This document shows, piece after piece, positions 8,583 to 18,505 of a stretch of DNA of 50,515 nucleotides. The notes under the pieces were generated by a model. It was not told the origin of the DNA and made no database searches. It saw only the letters and a list, made by a program, of their open reading frames with translations. The stretch covers positions 722,533-773,047 of the forward strand of contig NC_014722.1 in assembly GCF_000198775.1 (NCBI RefSeq), in the 5' to 3' direction. Every line of letters begins with the position of its first letter. The stretch's first letter is position 1. The DNA is from Mycetohabitans rhizoxinica HKI 454 (lineage in GTDB: Bacteria; Pseudomonadota; Gammaproteobacteria; Burkholderiales; Burkholderiaceae). A program made the position numbers and the translations under genes.

Positions 8583-11500
8583 TTACACCCCGTGCCGGGT
8601 CTCGACCTGCTGCATCGGTTCCGTGGACGGCGATGGCAACGGCTTGCGTTCACGGCCGATGCGCAACGGCTCCTGGGCAGCTTGCGCAGCCTGCTGCGCC
8701 GCGCGCAGCTTGTCGGTATCGGTGTTGACCCACACCAGTCCAGCGGATTCTAGGATCGGCGCCAGCGTGTCGATCGACAACGTGCCTGCCGACGAAGCCA
8801 TTGGGGCGGGTGTGGCGATCGAGGCCGGTTCGTCGGCGCTGCGCGGTTGGGATGGCGCTTCGCGCTCGCCCGCCGGTGTGCTGCCAACAACGGCTTGCCC
8901 ATGGCTCGCTCCGGCGCGGCCGGTTACCACCGTGTCGTCCGATTGCGCGCCTGGGAGCTGAGTCGACGCAACCGGCGCGTGGGTGTGCGCCGGCTGCGCC
9001 GATGTCGGCTCGTCCGCCCTTTGCGGGCTGACCGGTGTCGGCTCATCACCTCGTACCGGCGCCGGCTCGTCGCGTCGTATCGGCGCTGATTCGAGTGGCT
9101 CCACCGTCGCGGCGGTGGTCACCATCGTTGACGCCACCGATGGTTGAGGAGGGGGCGCTTGCTGCCGTGTGACCTCACCGGTGACGCTAGGATCTGCACT
9201 TGAGTCATGCGCCGACTCAACGATTCGCGGCTGCGGCTGCGCCGCGACCGCAGCCGGTTGCACGGGCTTGGCTACCGGTACCTGCTCCATTTCCTGGCGT
9301 CCGCCAGCCTCGTTGGCCTCTCGCGGCGCGGGGGACTGGGTCGCGGCGTGTTCGACCGCCGCTTCTGATCCTGGTGCTGGCGTGTGCTCGCGGGCCATCA
9401 CTGCGTCGCCTGTTGTCGCGGTGGGGGCGCCAGCCGCGGCGCTCGGTGCAGTGGCACCCGTTTCGCCTTCTCCTTCAGCCACGTCCGCGGCATGAGTCAG
9501 GTTGACGCTGTCCTCGTCGCGTTCACGGCGACCGCCGCGGCGTCCGCGCCGGCGGCGGCGGCGCTCCTCGCCGTCACGCCCGACATCGGTTTCCGGGGCG
9601 GCGCCGGTACCCGGCGCCGACTCCTGACCCTGTTCAAATGTCTGCTCGTCACGTAATGACTCGACCGGCGGCTGCTCAAGCTGCTTGCGCTCACTACGCT
9701 CGGCCCGGTCCCCACGGTCGTGGCGTTCACCGCGTTCGCCCCGATCCGCCCGTTCGCCTCGTTCAGCGCGCTCGCCCCGCGCCGCCTCGTTGCGGTCACG
9801 GCGCTCACCGCGCTCGGTACGTTCAATACGCGGCGGCCGTTCGGTGCGCGCCGGTTGCTCTGCCTCCACGCGGGCCTCGAGCTGCCGCTCCTGGCGGGGG
9901 ACTCGCGTATCGCGCACGCTCCGCTCGTCGCGCGCAGCGCGTTCGTCCCGCGTATCGCGTTCATCGCGACGCCCACGGACCGGTTGAGCAGCAACGTCGC
10001 GTGGCGCCGCGTCACGGCTACCGGATTGCGGGCCGCGCCGATGGGGCCGGTTGCGCTCCGTGCCTTGACGAGCCTCGCTGCCGGCACGTCCCCCTGTCGG
10101 CCGTGCGGGCGTGGCTTTGACGGTGGCCTGGGCCGGCTGGGCGGGAGGCTCGCCACTGAAGATGCGCTTGAGCCATCCAATGAATCCGCCACTTGCCGTG
10201 GCCGCCGGTGTGACCGGTGCGCTCGGCCGGGCTTGCGGCGGCACTGGGCGTGGCGTGGCGCTGGGCGCTGGCATATCCGGCGTAATACCCTTGACGGCGG
10301 CTTCTTGCTTCGGCTTCGCGTCGCTGTCGCGCTTGCTGTAGCCGGTTTCCGATTCCAACTCGCGCGCCGCTTCCTCGGCCATGCGCCACGACGCGCGCGG
10401 CTCGTCGAGTCGCACGTCGTCATGACGCAGCCGCTCGAGCTTGTAGTGCGGCGTTTCGAGGTGCTTATTGGGAATGAGCACCACGTTGACCTTGAAACGC
10501 GATTCGATCTTATTGATTTCCTGGCGTTTTTCGTTCAACAGGAAGGCGGTTACCTCAACCGGCACCTGGCAATGGATGGCCGCGGTGTTTTCCTTCATCG
10601 CTTCTTCTTGAATGATCCGCAGCACTTGCAGCGCGGACGATTCGGTGTCGCGGATGTGGCCAGTGCCGTTGCAGCGCGGACAAGTCACATGGCTGCCCTC
10701 GGACAGCGCAGGACGCAGCCGCTGGCGCGACAACTCCATCAGGCCGAAGCGGGAAATCTTGCCCATCTGGACCCGGGCCCGGTCGTGCTTGAGCGCGTCC
10801 TTGAGCCGTTGCTCGACTTCGCGCTGGCTCTTGCTCGCCTCCATGTCGATGAAGTCGATCACGATCAGCCCGCCCAAGTCGCGCAGCCGCAACTGGCGCG
10901 CCACTTCATCGGCTGCCTCCAGGTTCGTGCGCAGTGCTGTTTCCTCGATGTCGGCGCCCTTGGTCGCGCGAGCCGAGTTCACGTCGATGGCGACCAGCGC
11001 TTCCGTGTGGTCGATCACGACGGCGCCGCCGGATGGCAGCGGCACGGTACGGGAGTAGGCGGTCTCAATCTGGTGCTCGATCTGAAACCGGGAGAACAAC
11101 GGCACATCATCGTGGTAGCGCTTGACCTTGCCGAGATTGTCCGGCATTACCACTTCCATAAACGCGCGAGCCTGATCGTGGATATCCGGTGTATCGATCA
11201 GGATTTCACCAATATCGGGCTGGAAGTAATCCCGGATCGCGCGGATCACCAAGCTCGATTCAAGATAGATCAGCAGGGGTCCGCGCGTGCCGTTCGCCGC
11301 TGCCTCGATCGCACGCCACAATTGCAACAGGTAGTTCAAGTCCCACTGTAGCTCTTCGGCGGAGCGACCGATGCCCGCTGTGCGCGCGATCATGCTCATG
11401 CCGTCTGGCAATTCGAGTTGCGCCATCGTTTCGCGCAATTCCTGCCGGTCGTCGCCCTCGATGCGTCGCGACACGCCGCCGCCGCGCGGATTGTTGGGCA

Positions 11501-11885
11501 TCAGCACCAGGTAGCGGCCGGCCAGCGAGATGAACGTGGTCAGCGCAGCGCCCTTGTTGCCGCGCTCCTCCTTTTCGACCTGGACGATCAGTTCCTGGCC
11601 TTCGTGCAGCGCGTCCTGGATGCGCGCGGAGCGCATTTCGACGCCATCCTTGAAATATTGCCGGGCGACCTCCTTGAAGGGCAGAAAACCATGGCGATCC
11701 TCGCCGTAGTTGACGAAGCACGCCTCGAGCGATGGCTCGATCCGCGTGACGACTCCTTTGTAGATATTGCCTTTACGCTGTTCGCGTCCAGCGGTTTCGA
11801 TATCGATGTCGATCAGCTTCTGCCCATCGACGATTGCCACGCGCAACTCTTCCTGCTGCGTCGCGTTGAACAACATGCGTTTCAT
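8583..11885 (-). CDS. rne: Ribonuclease E
   Basis: 1100 residues. Main endonuclease of mRNA decay and rRNA/tRNA processing. The N-terminal catalytic half has the S1 domain (residues ~36-120), the 5'-sensor/RNase H-like region, the metal-binding DNase I-like region ([14 protein letters not shown] and [11 protein letters not shown], whose Asp residues bind Mg2+) and the Zn-link CPRCNGTG. From about residue 560 the tail is disordered and full of Arg/Glu/Asp repeats such as [15 protein letters not shown], the type of RNA-binding and degradosome scaffold that varies between species. It then becomes Ala/Pro/Thr-rich up to a conserved-looking end ([19 protein letters not shown]). Terminated by the hairpin at 8503-8529. 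Alternative product, RNase G, is excluded by length. Confidence 0.97.
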   Translation of the reverse strand: MKRMLFNATQQEELRVAIVDGQKLIDIDIETAGREQRKGNIYKGVVTRIEPSLEACFVNYGEDRHGFLPFKEVARQYFKDGVEMRSARIQDALHEGQELIVQVEKEERGNKGAALTTFISLAGRYLVLMPNNPRGGGVSRRIEGDDRQELRETMAQLELPDGMSMIARTAGIGRSAEELQWDLNYLLQLWRAIEAAANGTRGPLLIYLESSLVIRAIRDYFQPDIGEILIDTPDIHDQARAFMEVVMPDNLGKVKRYHDDVPLFSRFQIEHQIETAYSRTVPLPSGGAVVIDHTEALVAIDVNSARATKGADIEETALRTNLEAADEVARQLRLRDLGGLIVIDFIDMEASKSQREVEQRLKDALKHDRARVQMGKISRFGLMELSRQRLRPALSEGSHVTCPRCNGTGHIRDTESSALQVLRIIQEEAMKENTAAIHCQVPVEVTAFLLNEKRQEINKIESRFKVNVVLIPNKHLETPHYKLERLRHDDVRLDEPRASWRMAEEAARELESETGYSKRDSDAKPKQEAAVKGITPDMPAPSATPRPVPPQARPSAPVTPAATASGGFIGWLKRIFSGEPPAQPAQATVKATPARPTGGRAGSEARQGTERNRPHRRGPQSGSRDAAPRDVAAQPVRGRRDERDTRDERAARDERSVRDTRVPRQERQLEARVEAEQPARTERPPRIERTERGERRDRNEAARGERAERGERADRGERGERHDRGDRAERSERKQLEQPPVESLRDEQTFEQGQESAPGTGAAPETDVGRDGEERRRRRRGRRGGRRERDEDSVNLTHAADVAEGEGETGATAPSAAAGAPTATTGDAVMAREHTPAPGSEAAVEHAATQSPAPREANEAGGRQEMEQVPVAKPVQPAAVAAQPQPRIVESAHDSSADPSVTGEVTRQQAPPPQPSVASTMVTTAATVEPLESAPIRRDEPAPVRGDEPTPVSPQRADEPTSAQPAHTHAPVASTQLPGAQSDDTVVTGRAGASHGQAVVGSTPAGEREAPSQPRSADEPASIATPAPMASSAGTLSIDTLAPILESAGLVWVNTDTDKLRAAQQAAQAAQEPLRIGRERKPLPSPSTEPMQQVETRHGV

Positions 11886-12603
11886 TGAACGGCTCCAGTG
11901 CGGCTGCGCGTCCCGCCACGGTCCAGAGCGGAACCGAAACGGGCAGCGGCGCGCCGCCTCTTTTTGTCAAAAAAAGCACGCTGGAGCGGGAAACTCTGGC
12001 TGGGGAGAATTGCCTTGACCGGAACGCGCGCCAACCAAGGCGCGGCATGCCGCGGGCACCTGCGAATAGTTCCAAACTACGGCAAAACACGGCGGTGCAG
12101 CCGCGCATCGCGCAATGAAGCGCGTGACGCGCGGCCTCAAACTGTACGATGCACTGCTGCCGGCGGGCCGCCGTTGCACAATACGCGCCGCGCGCGAACC
12201 GAAACCTGCGCGGGTGCGCGGACCATTGGCGCCGTGGCCCGCGTGTCTCGCTCGTTCGCGCGCGCTGTCTCGATTCGACTGCTGCGCGCGTGTTATTCGC
12301 AATCCGTCCAGCTCGTGCGTGCCACGTCGGCCGACGTGGAGTGCGGCGGGCTGGACGCAAAAAATTCTTTATGACCAAAATTTCCGTTACCGGCTTGCCG
12401 TTGACGATGCCGAATCCGCCTGTGGGCGATATCCCTACACTGTGCAACGACGTGCGTGCAACTTGCTGCTCTCGCCTTCCAGGCGAGCAGCCGGCCTGGG
12501 GTGCAAGGTAAAATAACGCCCGAGGCGCTTGCACCGAAACAGTCCGTCGTGTGCCGGGCGGGTCGCCACCGGCGCATGGGCTGTTTAGCAAATTATATTC
12601 AGA
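11886..12603. other. Gene-free divergent region between rne and rluC
   Basis: 718 bases without a credible gene; the open frames inside are short, have no recognisable similarity and overlap each other on both strands. It should hold the rne leader and both promoters. Seen: a CTTTTTGTCAAAAAAAG inverted repeat (~11962-11978), a 14-base palindrome CGCGGCATGCCGCG (12041-12054), an A+T-rich patch (12358-12393), and a hairpin CTCGCC-TTCCA-GGCGAG with flanking GCTGCT/AGC pairing (12465-12491). E. coli rne has a structured autoregulatory leader of ~360 nt, so structure here would be expected, but I cannot place a firm promoter. Confidence 0.6.
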
Positions 12604-13614
12604 ATGAATGAGTTAGGCAAAATATCACAAAATGGTGCAGCCGCCGACCGTGTTTCATGGCTGAATGTGGACGACGCGTCGGCTGGTCAGCGCATCGACA
12701 ATTTTCTTCTGCGCGTGTGCAAAGGGGTGCCAAAAAGCCATATTTATCGGATTTTGCGAAGCGGCGAAGTGCGAGTCAACAAGGGCCGGGTCGACGCCTC
12801 GTACCGGCTTGAGCATGGTGATATTGTGCGCGTGCCGCCAATACGGGTGGCACAGCCGGCGCACTCCCCGGTGAGCGCGCCGGCTGCGACGTTCCCGGTG
12901 TTATATGAGGACGACTGCCTGATCGCGCTGGATAAGCCGGCCGGCATTGCGGTGCACGGCGGCAGCGGGGTGAGCTTTGGCGTGATCGAGCAAATGCGCG
13001 CCGCGCGCCCCGGTGCCCGCATGCTGGAGTTGGTCCACCGGCTCGACCGGGAAACGTCCGGTGTGCTGTTGCTGGCCAAGAAGCGTGCTGCGCTCGTCGG
13101 TCTGCACGAGCAGATTCGCGAGGGCCGGCTGGATAAGCGCTATCTGGCGTGCGCGCGGGGCGCGTGGCCTGCGGATTGGGGCGTGCGCCGCGCGGTGAAG
13201 GCGCCGCTGCACAAGTACTTGACCGCTGACGGCGAGCGGCGGGTTCGCGTGCAGCCCGATGGACTGGGCTCGCATACGGTCTTCAACCTGCGCCAGCGCC
13301 TGGGTGACTATTTACTGCTGGAGGCGGAACTGAAGACCGGCCGGACCCATCAGATCCGGGTCCATCTCGCGCATCTAGGCTTGCCGATCGTCGGTGACGA
13401 CAAGTACGGGGATTTCTCGTTGAACAAGAACCTGGCTCGTCCCGGTGTCCGGCCGGGGCTGCGCCGGATGTTCTTGCATGCGTGGCGGCTGAGCATTCAG
13501 CATCCGGCCAGCGGCGCGCCGCTGTCGTTCGAGGCGCCGCTGCCAGCCGAATGCGATAATTTTTTGCAACAATTGACGGATATGTTGAACACGGATGACG
13601 CGCAAACAATTTGA
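12604..13614 (+). CDS. rluC: 23S rRNA pseudouridine synthase RluC
   Basis: 336 residues. Makes pseudouridine at three 23S rRNA sites (955, 2504, 2580 in E. coli numbering). An S4 RNA-binding domain covers residues ~20-80 (QRIDNFLLRVCKGVPKSHIY). The catalytic Asp is in HRLDRETSGVLLLAKK near residue 142, and the family's LKTGRTHQIRVHLAHLG and GDDKYGD motifs follow. Divergent from rne, an arrangement also seen in E. coli. Overlaps the next gene by 20 bases. Confidence 0.95.
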   Translation: MNELGKISQNGAAADRVSWLNVDDASAGQRIDNFLLRVCKGVPKSHIYRILRSGEVRVNKGRVDASYRLEHGDIVRVPPIRVAQPAHSPVSAPAATFPVLYEDDCLIALDKPAGIAVHGGSGVSFGVIEQMRAARPGARMLELVHRLDRETSGVLLLAKKRAALVGLHEQIREGRLDKRYLACARGAWPADWGVRRAVKAPLHKYLTADGERRVRVQPDGLGSHTVFNLRQRLGDYLLLEAELKTGRTHQIRVHLAHLGLPIVGDDKYGDFSLNKNLARPGVRPGLRRMFLHAWRLSIQHPASGAPLSFEAPLPAECDNFLQQLTDMLNTDDAQTI

Positions 13615-14254
13615 CTTGATCGTGTTCGACTGGGACGGCACGCTGATGGACTCGACCGCGCACATCACGCGTAGCATCCAGCGGGCGTGCCGCGACCTTG
13701 GCTTGCCAGTGCCCGACGCGTTGTCGGCGAGCTATGTCATTGGGCTAGGGCTGCGCGACGCGTTGCAGATCGCCGCGCCCACGCTCGACCCGGTCGACTA
13801 CCCGCGTCTTGCGCAGCGCTACCGGTTCCATTACCTGAGCGGTGATCCACATATCGAGCTGTTCGCCGGCGTGCGCGAGATGTTGGACGAATTACGCGGT
13901 GCGGGCTATCTGCTCGCGGTGGCGACCGGCAAATCGCGGGTCGGACTGAACCGCGCGCTGGACTCGTTCCGGTTGATGACGATGTTCGATGCGACCCGCT
14001 GCGCGGACGAGACGTTCTCGAAGCCTCATCCGGCAATGCTGCATGAATTGACGCGAGAATTGGGGCAGGGTGCCGCGCGTACCGTGATGATCGGCGACAC
14101 GACGCACGACCTGCAGATGGCGGCCAACGCTGGGGCCGCCGCCGTGGCGGTGTCCTATGGCGCCCATCCAGCCGAGCAGCTGATCAAGCTGGAGCCGCGC
14201 TTTTGCGCCGCCGACGTCATGTCGCTGGCCGATTGGCTGCGCGAGCACGGATGA
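13595..14254 (+). CDS. HAD-family phosphatase, phosphoglycolate phosphatase-like
   Basis: 219 residues. HAD motif I FDWDGTLMDS (nucleophile Asp12), the helical cap, motif II AVATGKSRVGL, motif III Lys in FSKPHPAML, and motif IV MIGDTTHDLQMA are all present, so it should be active. It resembles Gph-type phosphatases. The substrate could be 2-phosphoglycolate or another small phosphoester. ATG lies inside the rluC end, so the two are probably translationally coupled. Confidence 0.88.
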   Translation: MTRKQFDLIVFDWDGTLMDSTAHITRSIQRACRDLGLPVPDALSASYVIGLGLRDALQIAAPTLDPVDYPRLAQRYRFHYLSGDPHIELFAGVREMLDELRGAGYLLAVATGKSRVGLNRALDSFRLMTMFDATRCADETFSKPHPAMLHELTRELGQGAARTVMIGDTTHDLQMAANAGAAAVAVSYGAHPAEQLIKLEPRFCAADVMSLADWLREHG

Positions 14255-14324
14255 CTGGCGCGCGCGCGAGTGGGTGCCCGTTGTCGCGTCGAGCCGGGAT
14301 TGTCACAGACATTGCGCTGAACTC

Positions 14325-14723
14325 ATGCAACCTGTTCGTATTTGCGCTTCGGATGAACTCGTCGAACGCGGCCGCGGCATCCGATGCGCCGCGCTAGCGG
14401 GTAGCGCGCCGGCCACCGTTTTCTTTGTCCGCTACCACGGCGTGGTTTACGGCTATCTAAACCGGTGCGCGCATGTGCCGATGGAGTTGGACTGGTCCGA
14501 GGGCGAATTCTTCGAGCGCTCGCGCCTATACTTGATGTGCGCGACGCACGGCGCAATCTATGCCCCCGACACTGGGCGCTGCGTCGGCGGCCCATGCCGT
14601 GGCGGCCGGCTGCGCCCGCTCCAGGTTCAGGAGCGCGACACGGCCGATGGGCCAGCCGTCTTTTGGCTGCCTGACAATGAAATTCGACCTCTTTCCCTTG
14701 AAGCAGGACCTGACTGCGCATGA
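14325..14723 (+). CDS. Rieske [2Fe-2S] protein
   Basis: 132 residues. Cluster ligands are visible as CAH (RCAHVPMELDW) and CATH (LMCATHGAIYAP), about 35 residues apart. This is the spacing-expanded form of the two-Cys two-His Rieske site. No membrane anchor, so it is a soluble ferredoxin-type electron carrier. ATG 14325 is preferred; the in-frame upstream extension has no similarity. Its stop overlaps the sppA start (ATGA), suggesting one transcript. Partner enzyme unknown. Confidence 0.87.
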   Translation: MQPVRICASDELVERGRGIRCAALAGSAPATVFFVRYHGVVYGYLNRCAHVPMELDWSEGEFFERSRLYLMCATHGAIYAPDTGRCVGGPCRGGRLRPLQVQERDTADGPAVFWLPDNEIRPLSLEAGPDCA

Positions 14724-15736
14724 CCCACTATTCGACTGATGACAACCCGCGAACCCCCACGCCTGCCCAGCAGGGGCGAGCCGACGGCGCCGGCCGTGCG
14801 CCCGACGATTGGCAGCGCGATGCGCTCGAGCGCGTCGCGCTGGCGGCTATCCGCGAGCAGCGGGCGGCGCGCCGCTGGCGGATTTTCTTTCGCGGCGCGT
14901 TCCTCGCCGTGTGGATCGCACTCACCTGGAGCGTGTTCAGCCTGTTGGGCGAACGTTCGGTTTCGGCCGGACGCCATACGGCGCTGGTTTCACTGAACGG
15001 TGAGATCGCAGCGAACTCGAATGCGAGCGCGCAGAACATCGATGCTGCATTGCAGAATGCCTTTGACGACTCGAATACCGCCGGGGTGATCCTGCGGATC
15101 AACAGCCCGGGCGGCAGCCCGGTGCAGGCCGGCATCATTAACACCGAGATCCGCCGCTTGCGCGACAAGTATCCGTCCAAGCCGCTGTATGTGGTGGTCG
15201 AGGACATTTGCGCGTCGGGCGGCTACTACGTGGCGGCGGCCGCCGACAAAATCTACGTCGACAAGGCCAGCATTGTCGGCTCGATCGGCGTGCGGATGGA
15301 CGGGTTTGGCGTCACCGGGCTGATGGACAAGCTTGGTATCGAGCGCCGGATGCACACGTCCGGCGAGAACAAGGGGTTCTACGATCCGTTTTCGCCCGAG
15401 AGCGACAAAATGAAGCAGCATGCGCAGCACATGCTGGATGATATCCATGCGCAGTTCATTGCCGCGGTGCGGCAAGGTCGGGGCAAGCGTCTGAAGGAAA
15501 CGCCAGACATGTTTTCCGGGCTATTTTGGACCGGCGACAAGAGCGTCGAACTCGGGCTGGCCGATGGATTCGGCAGTACCGACTATGTCGCACGCGAGGT
15601 CATCAAGGCACCGGATATCGTCGACTATACGGTCAAGGAGAGCATCACCGATCGTGTCGCCCGCAAGTTCGGCGCGGCGGTCGGCGGCGCGGCGCTTCGT
15701 GTGCTGTCGCTCGGCGCCGCGCCAAGCCTACGCTGA
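14720..15736 (+). CDS. sppA: Signal peptide peptidase SppA, short form (S49 family)
   Basis: 338 residues. Membrane-anchored serine protease that degrades cleaved signal peptides. One helix at residues ~57-76 anchors it, and the S49 domain follows. The nucleophile is Ser166 in ICASGGYYVAA. The general base is Lys218 in GENKGF, 52 residues later, the same spacing as in the Bacillus enzyme. INSPGGSP and GSIGV are also conserved. The N-terminal ~50 residues are polar and cytosolic. Overlaps the Rieske gene by four bases. Confidence 0.93.
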   Translation: MTHYSTDDNPRTPTPAQQGRADGAGRAPDDWQRDALERVALAAIREQRAARRWRIFFRGAFLAVWIALTWSVFSLLGERSVSAGRHTALVSLNGEIAANSNASAQNIDAALQNAFDDSNTAGVILRINSPGGSPVQAGIINTEIRRLRDKYPSKPLYVVVEDICASGGYYVAAAADKIYVDKASIVGSIGVRMDGFGVTGLMDKLGIERRMHTSGENKGFYDPFSPESDKMKQHAQHMLDDIHAQFIAAVRQGRGKRLKETPDMFSGLFWTGDKSVELGLADGFGSTDYVAREVIKAPDIVDYTVKESITDRVARKFGAAVGGAALRVLSLGAAPSLR

Positions 15737-15851
15737 GCCTGGCTGTCAACTCGGGGCGTTGGGCCGTGGACCGGGCACAGTCCTGCCACGCGTTGATTCG
15801 GACTCGGGATGGACACTTGGGGCCCGGTCGGCCCCGCACGCTGGGCTGCTG

Positions 15852-16562
15852 TCAGCTCGCCAGCATCAGGAAAATGGCTGGTCGTTTGTGCAGTTCGATC
15901 GGCTCCTTGCGCCACGCCGACACCGGCCGGGTGACGATTTGCTCATCCGGTAGCGTCAGATCAACGGCTACACACACGAGCGTGTCCGGCGCGCACGCGC
16001 CGGCCAGCGCATCGAGCAGCGCACGGTTGCGATAAGGGGTTTCGATAAAGATCTGTGTCTGCCGGGCCCGACGCGACTGCTGCTCCAGCTCGCGCAGCTT
16101 CTTCGTGCGTTGCGCGGCATCCACCGGCAGGTAGCCGTGAAAGGCAAAGCTCTGGCCGTTCAAGCCGGAGCCCATCAGCGCTAGCAGGATCGAACTGGGT
16201 CCGACCAGTGGCACGACTCGGATGCCGCGCTCGTGCGCTCGGCGCACCAGCAGCGCACCGGGATCGGCCACAGCCGGACACCCGGCTTCTGACAGCAGCC
16301 CGCCGTCGCGGCCTGCGATGATCGGTGCGAGCAGCGCATCGATTGCGCTCGCCGGCGTGTTGACGTTCAATTCGCGAATCTCGATGTCCTGGATCGGAAG
16401 CGTGCCCCCCGTTTTTTTTAGGAACGCCCGCGTGCTTTTCGCGTTTTCGCCGACATAGTAGGTCAGCCGCGCCGCGAGCGCGCGCACTGGTTCGGGTAGC
16501 ACGCCCGCCAGCGCAGCGGCGTCGCCCAACGCATTGGGCACCAAGTACAGTACGCCGGTCAT
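15852..16562 (-). CDS. Tetrapyrrole-methylase-family SAM methyltransferase (RsmI-like)
   Basis: 236 residues. The fold resembles RsmI, which 2'-O-methylates C1402 of 16S rRNA. Recognisable are LYLVPNALGD at the start, YYVGENAKSTRAFLKK, the SAM-binding GLLSEAGCPAVADPGALLVRRAHE, and VVPLVGPSSILLALMGSGLNGQSFAFHGYLP. The pattern differs enough from true RsmI (shorter, SEAGCPAVADPG instead of SDAGTPxISDPG) that the substrate is uncertain. The start overlaps the maf stop (ATGA) on the same strand. Confidence 0.8.
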   Translation of the reverse strand: MTGVLYLVPNALGDAAALAGVLPEPVRALAARLTYYVGENAKSTRAFLKKTGGTLPIQDIEIRELNVNTPASAIDALLAPIIAGRDGGLLSEAGCPAVADPGALLVRRAHERGIRVVPLVGPSSILLALMGSGLNGQSFAFHGYLPVDAAQRTKKLRELEQQSRRARQTQIFIETPYRNRALLDALAGACAPDTLVCVAVDLTLPDEQIVTRPVSAWRKEPIELHKRPAIFLMLAS

Positions 16563-17204
16563 TGCGCTGGCTCCGGTGCTTCGGATGCGGCGTCGGCGGT
16601 GCCGAACAGCGTCACGCCGGCCTGGCGCAGCATGTCGGTCAGCGCGATCAGCGGCAGGCCGATCAAGGCCGTGGGGTCGTCGCTGTTGACCGCCTCCAGC
16701 AAGGCGATTCCGAGCCCTTCCGCCTTGGCGCTGCCGGCGACGTCGTAGGGCCGCTCCAGTTGCAAGTAAGCGCTCAGTTCCGTATCGGGCAAGTTGCGAA
16801 AGCGTACCCGTGTGACCACGTCCGTGCAGCGTGCGGTGTCGTCGCGCGGATCATAGAGGCACAGCGCGGTGTGAAACTCGACGTCGCGCCCGCGCATCGC
16901 GCATAGCTGCTCGAGCGCGCGCATGGTCGCCGGGCTTGCCGATCTGCCGGCCGGCGAGCGTGGCGACCTGATCCGAGCCGATGACCAGCGCATCGCCGCT
17001 GCGCGCGGCCACGGCGCGGGCCTTGGCCTCGGCCAGTCGCAGGGCGGTGCCGGCCGGCGCTTCGTGCGGCAAGGGTGTTTCATCGATGGCTGGCACGTCG
17101 ACGTCGAACGTCACGCGCAACCGCTCGAGCAGTGCGCGCCGGTACGGGGAGCTGGAAGCGAGAATCAGCCGGCGCGCGGCGATTGAAGCGGGTATGGGCT
17201 GCAT
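16559..17204 (-). pseudogene. Maf-like nucleotide pyrophosphatase, frameshifted
   Basis: Maf proteins hydrolyse non-canonical or modified nucleoside triphosphates. The N-terminal part ([46 protein letters not shown]) is in one frame and the C-terminal part ([52 protein letters not shown]) is in another. They meet at a GC-dinucleotide run (16915-16922) that is one GC unit (two bases) shorter than the continuous reading GDHARALEQL needs. Both halves retain the conserved motifs, so the lesion is recent or a sequencing error. The stop overlaps the methylase start. Confidence 0.83.
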
Positions 17205-17289
17205 GGGCGGAAGCGGTCCAGGATGCGCGATTTGACCACGGCCGGCATCTGGCGCGTTGCGCGAACGCGCGCGGTGCTGGCTTAAGTGT

Positions 17290-17318
17290 TTGACGCGTAA
17301 AGACAAAAGCGATATGAT
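17290..17318 (+). promoter_or_regulatory. Sigma70 promoter of the yceD-rpmF-fab cluster
   Basis: TTGACG (17290-17295) and TATGAT (17313-17318) are separated by exactly 17 bases, about 100 bases before yceD. It is one of the two best promoter matches in the window and fits the high, growth-linked expression of rpmF and the fab genes. Confidence 0.75.
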
Positions 17319-17415
17319 ACCGGGCTTTTCATCGGTGCGGTTCATAAACGTCGCGGCGCGGCGGCCGACAATACCGGCTGCACCTGTTGACGGGATGGCG
17401 CGGGAGGAGGTCCAG

Positions 17416-18090
17416 ATGGCGGAGTCAACGGACAAGCAGGGCGCGTCGATGGGCCGTGCGGTGGCGCTCAACCTGCATGCGCTGGATGTGTTCGAGTTTG
17501 CGCGAACCGGTCGGCAAGCGGCGGGGCAGTTTGACATCGGCGAGTTGGCCCGGCTGGCAGCCGAAGTGCCCGCCGACGCGGTGACGCTCGACGATTATGA
17601 TCCGGCATTGCACTGGCAGGCGCAGGGTGGATCGGTGCGCGAACTGCGGCCCGATGGCACCGTGCTTGACGAGCCGTACCTGCGGGTAACCGTGCATGGC
17701 GCGATCTGGTTGCAGTGCCAACGTTGCATGGAACCGTTTCGCGTGCCACTGGACATCGATGCCGAATACCGGATCGTCGAGCGTGACGACGAGGCGGATG
17801 AGCGTGCGCTCGACGACACGTCGTTTGATGTGATCGTAGGGTCGCGCCAATTCGATTTCGTCGAGTTGATCGAGGAAGAATTGTTGTTGTCGTTGCCGCT
17901 GGTGCCGAAGCATGAGGTTTGCACTCAGATACACGAGAGCCTGGTGACCGGCGCGGCGGGCGAGCATGCGCGCGATTCCGGCGATGAAGCTGACGAATCG
18001 CCGGCCGGTGACGAAGCGCAACGCGAGCATCCGTTCGCCGCGCTCGAGGCGCTTAAGGGCGGCGGGTCGAAGTCCGGGCCGACGCATTGA
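17416..18090 (+). CDS. yceD: YceD/DUF177 family protein
   Basis: 224 residues. YceD-family proteins are encoded next to rpmF in most bacteria and are linked to 23S rRNA processing or accumulation. The conserved CQRCMEPF (a CxxC) lies near residue 100, followed by an acidic stretch and the [34 protein letters not shown] block. The C-terminal tail is low-complexity and acidic. ATG 17416 is chosen because a strong GGGAGGAGG sits five bases upstream; earlier in-frame starts lack one. Confidence 0.9.
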   Translation: MAESTDKQGASMGRAVALNLHALDVFEFARTGRQAAGQFDIGELARLAAEVPADAVTLDDYDPALHWQAQGGSVRELRPDGTVLDEPYLRVTVHGAIWLQCQRCMEPFRVPLDIDAEYRIVERDDEADERALDDTSFDVIVGSRQFDFVELIEEELLLSLPLVPKHEVCTQIHESLVTGAAGEHARDSGDEADESPAGDEAQREHPFAALEALKGGGSKSGPTH

Positions 18091-18208
18091 GTGGGCGGAC
18101 GCGGTCTAGAGGCCAGGCCGGTCGTGCCGGCCTGTCATCGGCTCTCTGGCGGGTGGCGGGCGGGGCGTGGGCCTGTGTTAAAATTGACGAAATTTTTCTG
18201 GAGTTACC

Positions 18209-18388
18209 ATGGCAGTTCAGCAAAACAAGAAGTCGCCGTCGAAGCGCGGCATGCACCGCTCGCACGATTTCCTGGGCACCGCGCCGCTGGCCGTCGAGCC
18301 GAGCACCGGCGAAGTCCATCTGCGTCACCATATCAGCCCGAGCGGCTACTATCGCGGCAAGAAGGTCGTCAAGACCAAGAACGATTAA
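18209..18388 (+). CDS. rpmF: 50S ribosomal protein L32
   Basis: 59 residues, beginning [20 protein letters not shown] and ending VVKTKND. This is the standard Burkholderia-type L32, basic and without the zinc-binding cysteines of some other L32 proteins. TCTGGAG supplies a ribosome binding site 6-10 bases before the ATG. Lies between yceD and plsX as in most proteobacteria. A terminator-like hairpin follows. Confidence 0.97.
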   Translation: MAVQQNKKSPSKRGMHRSHDFLGTAPLAVEPSTGEVHLRHHISPSGYYRGKKVVKTKND

Positions 18389-18452
18389 GTGCCTGGCGGC
18401 AATGGTCGCCTGCCTCACCTTTTGTTCGCGATTGAATTGCCATCGGTTCGTC

Positions 18453-18482
18453 AAAAAAGCGGCATTGACCTGCCGCTTTTTT
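18453..18482 (+). terminator. Hairpin terminator between rpmF and plsX
   Basis: A perfect 12-base inverted repeat AAAAAAGCGGCA/TGCCGCTTTTTT around a six-base loop, ending in six T. It should partly stop transcription after the abundant rpmF message; because it is symmetrical it could act in both directions. plsX starts 23 bases later, so read-through is likely. Confidence 0.85.
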
Positions 18483-18505
18483 GTGCCTGAAATTCGCCGC
18501 ATCCC

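Noticed and set aside
9720..11351. 543-codon plus-strand open frame
   Set aside because: It lies entirely antisense to rne, follows the codon periodicity of the true gene and has no recognisable domain.
12115..12516. Open frames in the rne-rluC gap
   Set aside because: Short, overlapping on both strands, no similarity and no consistent ribosome binding site.
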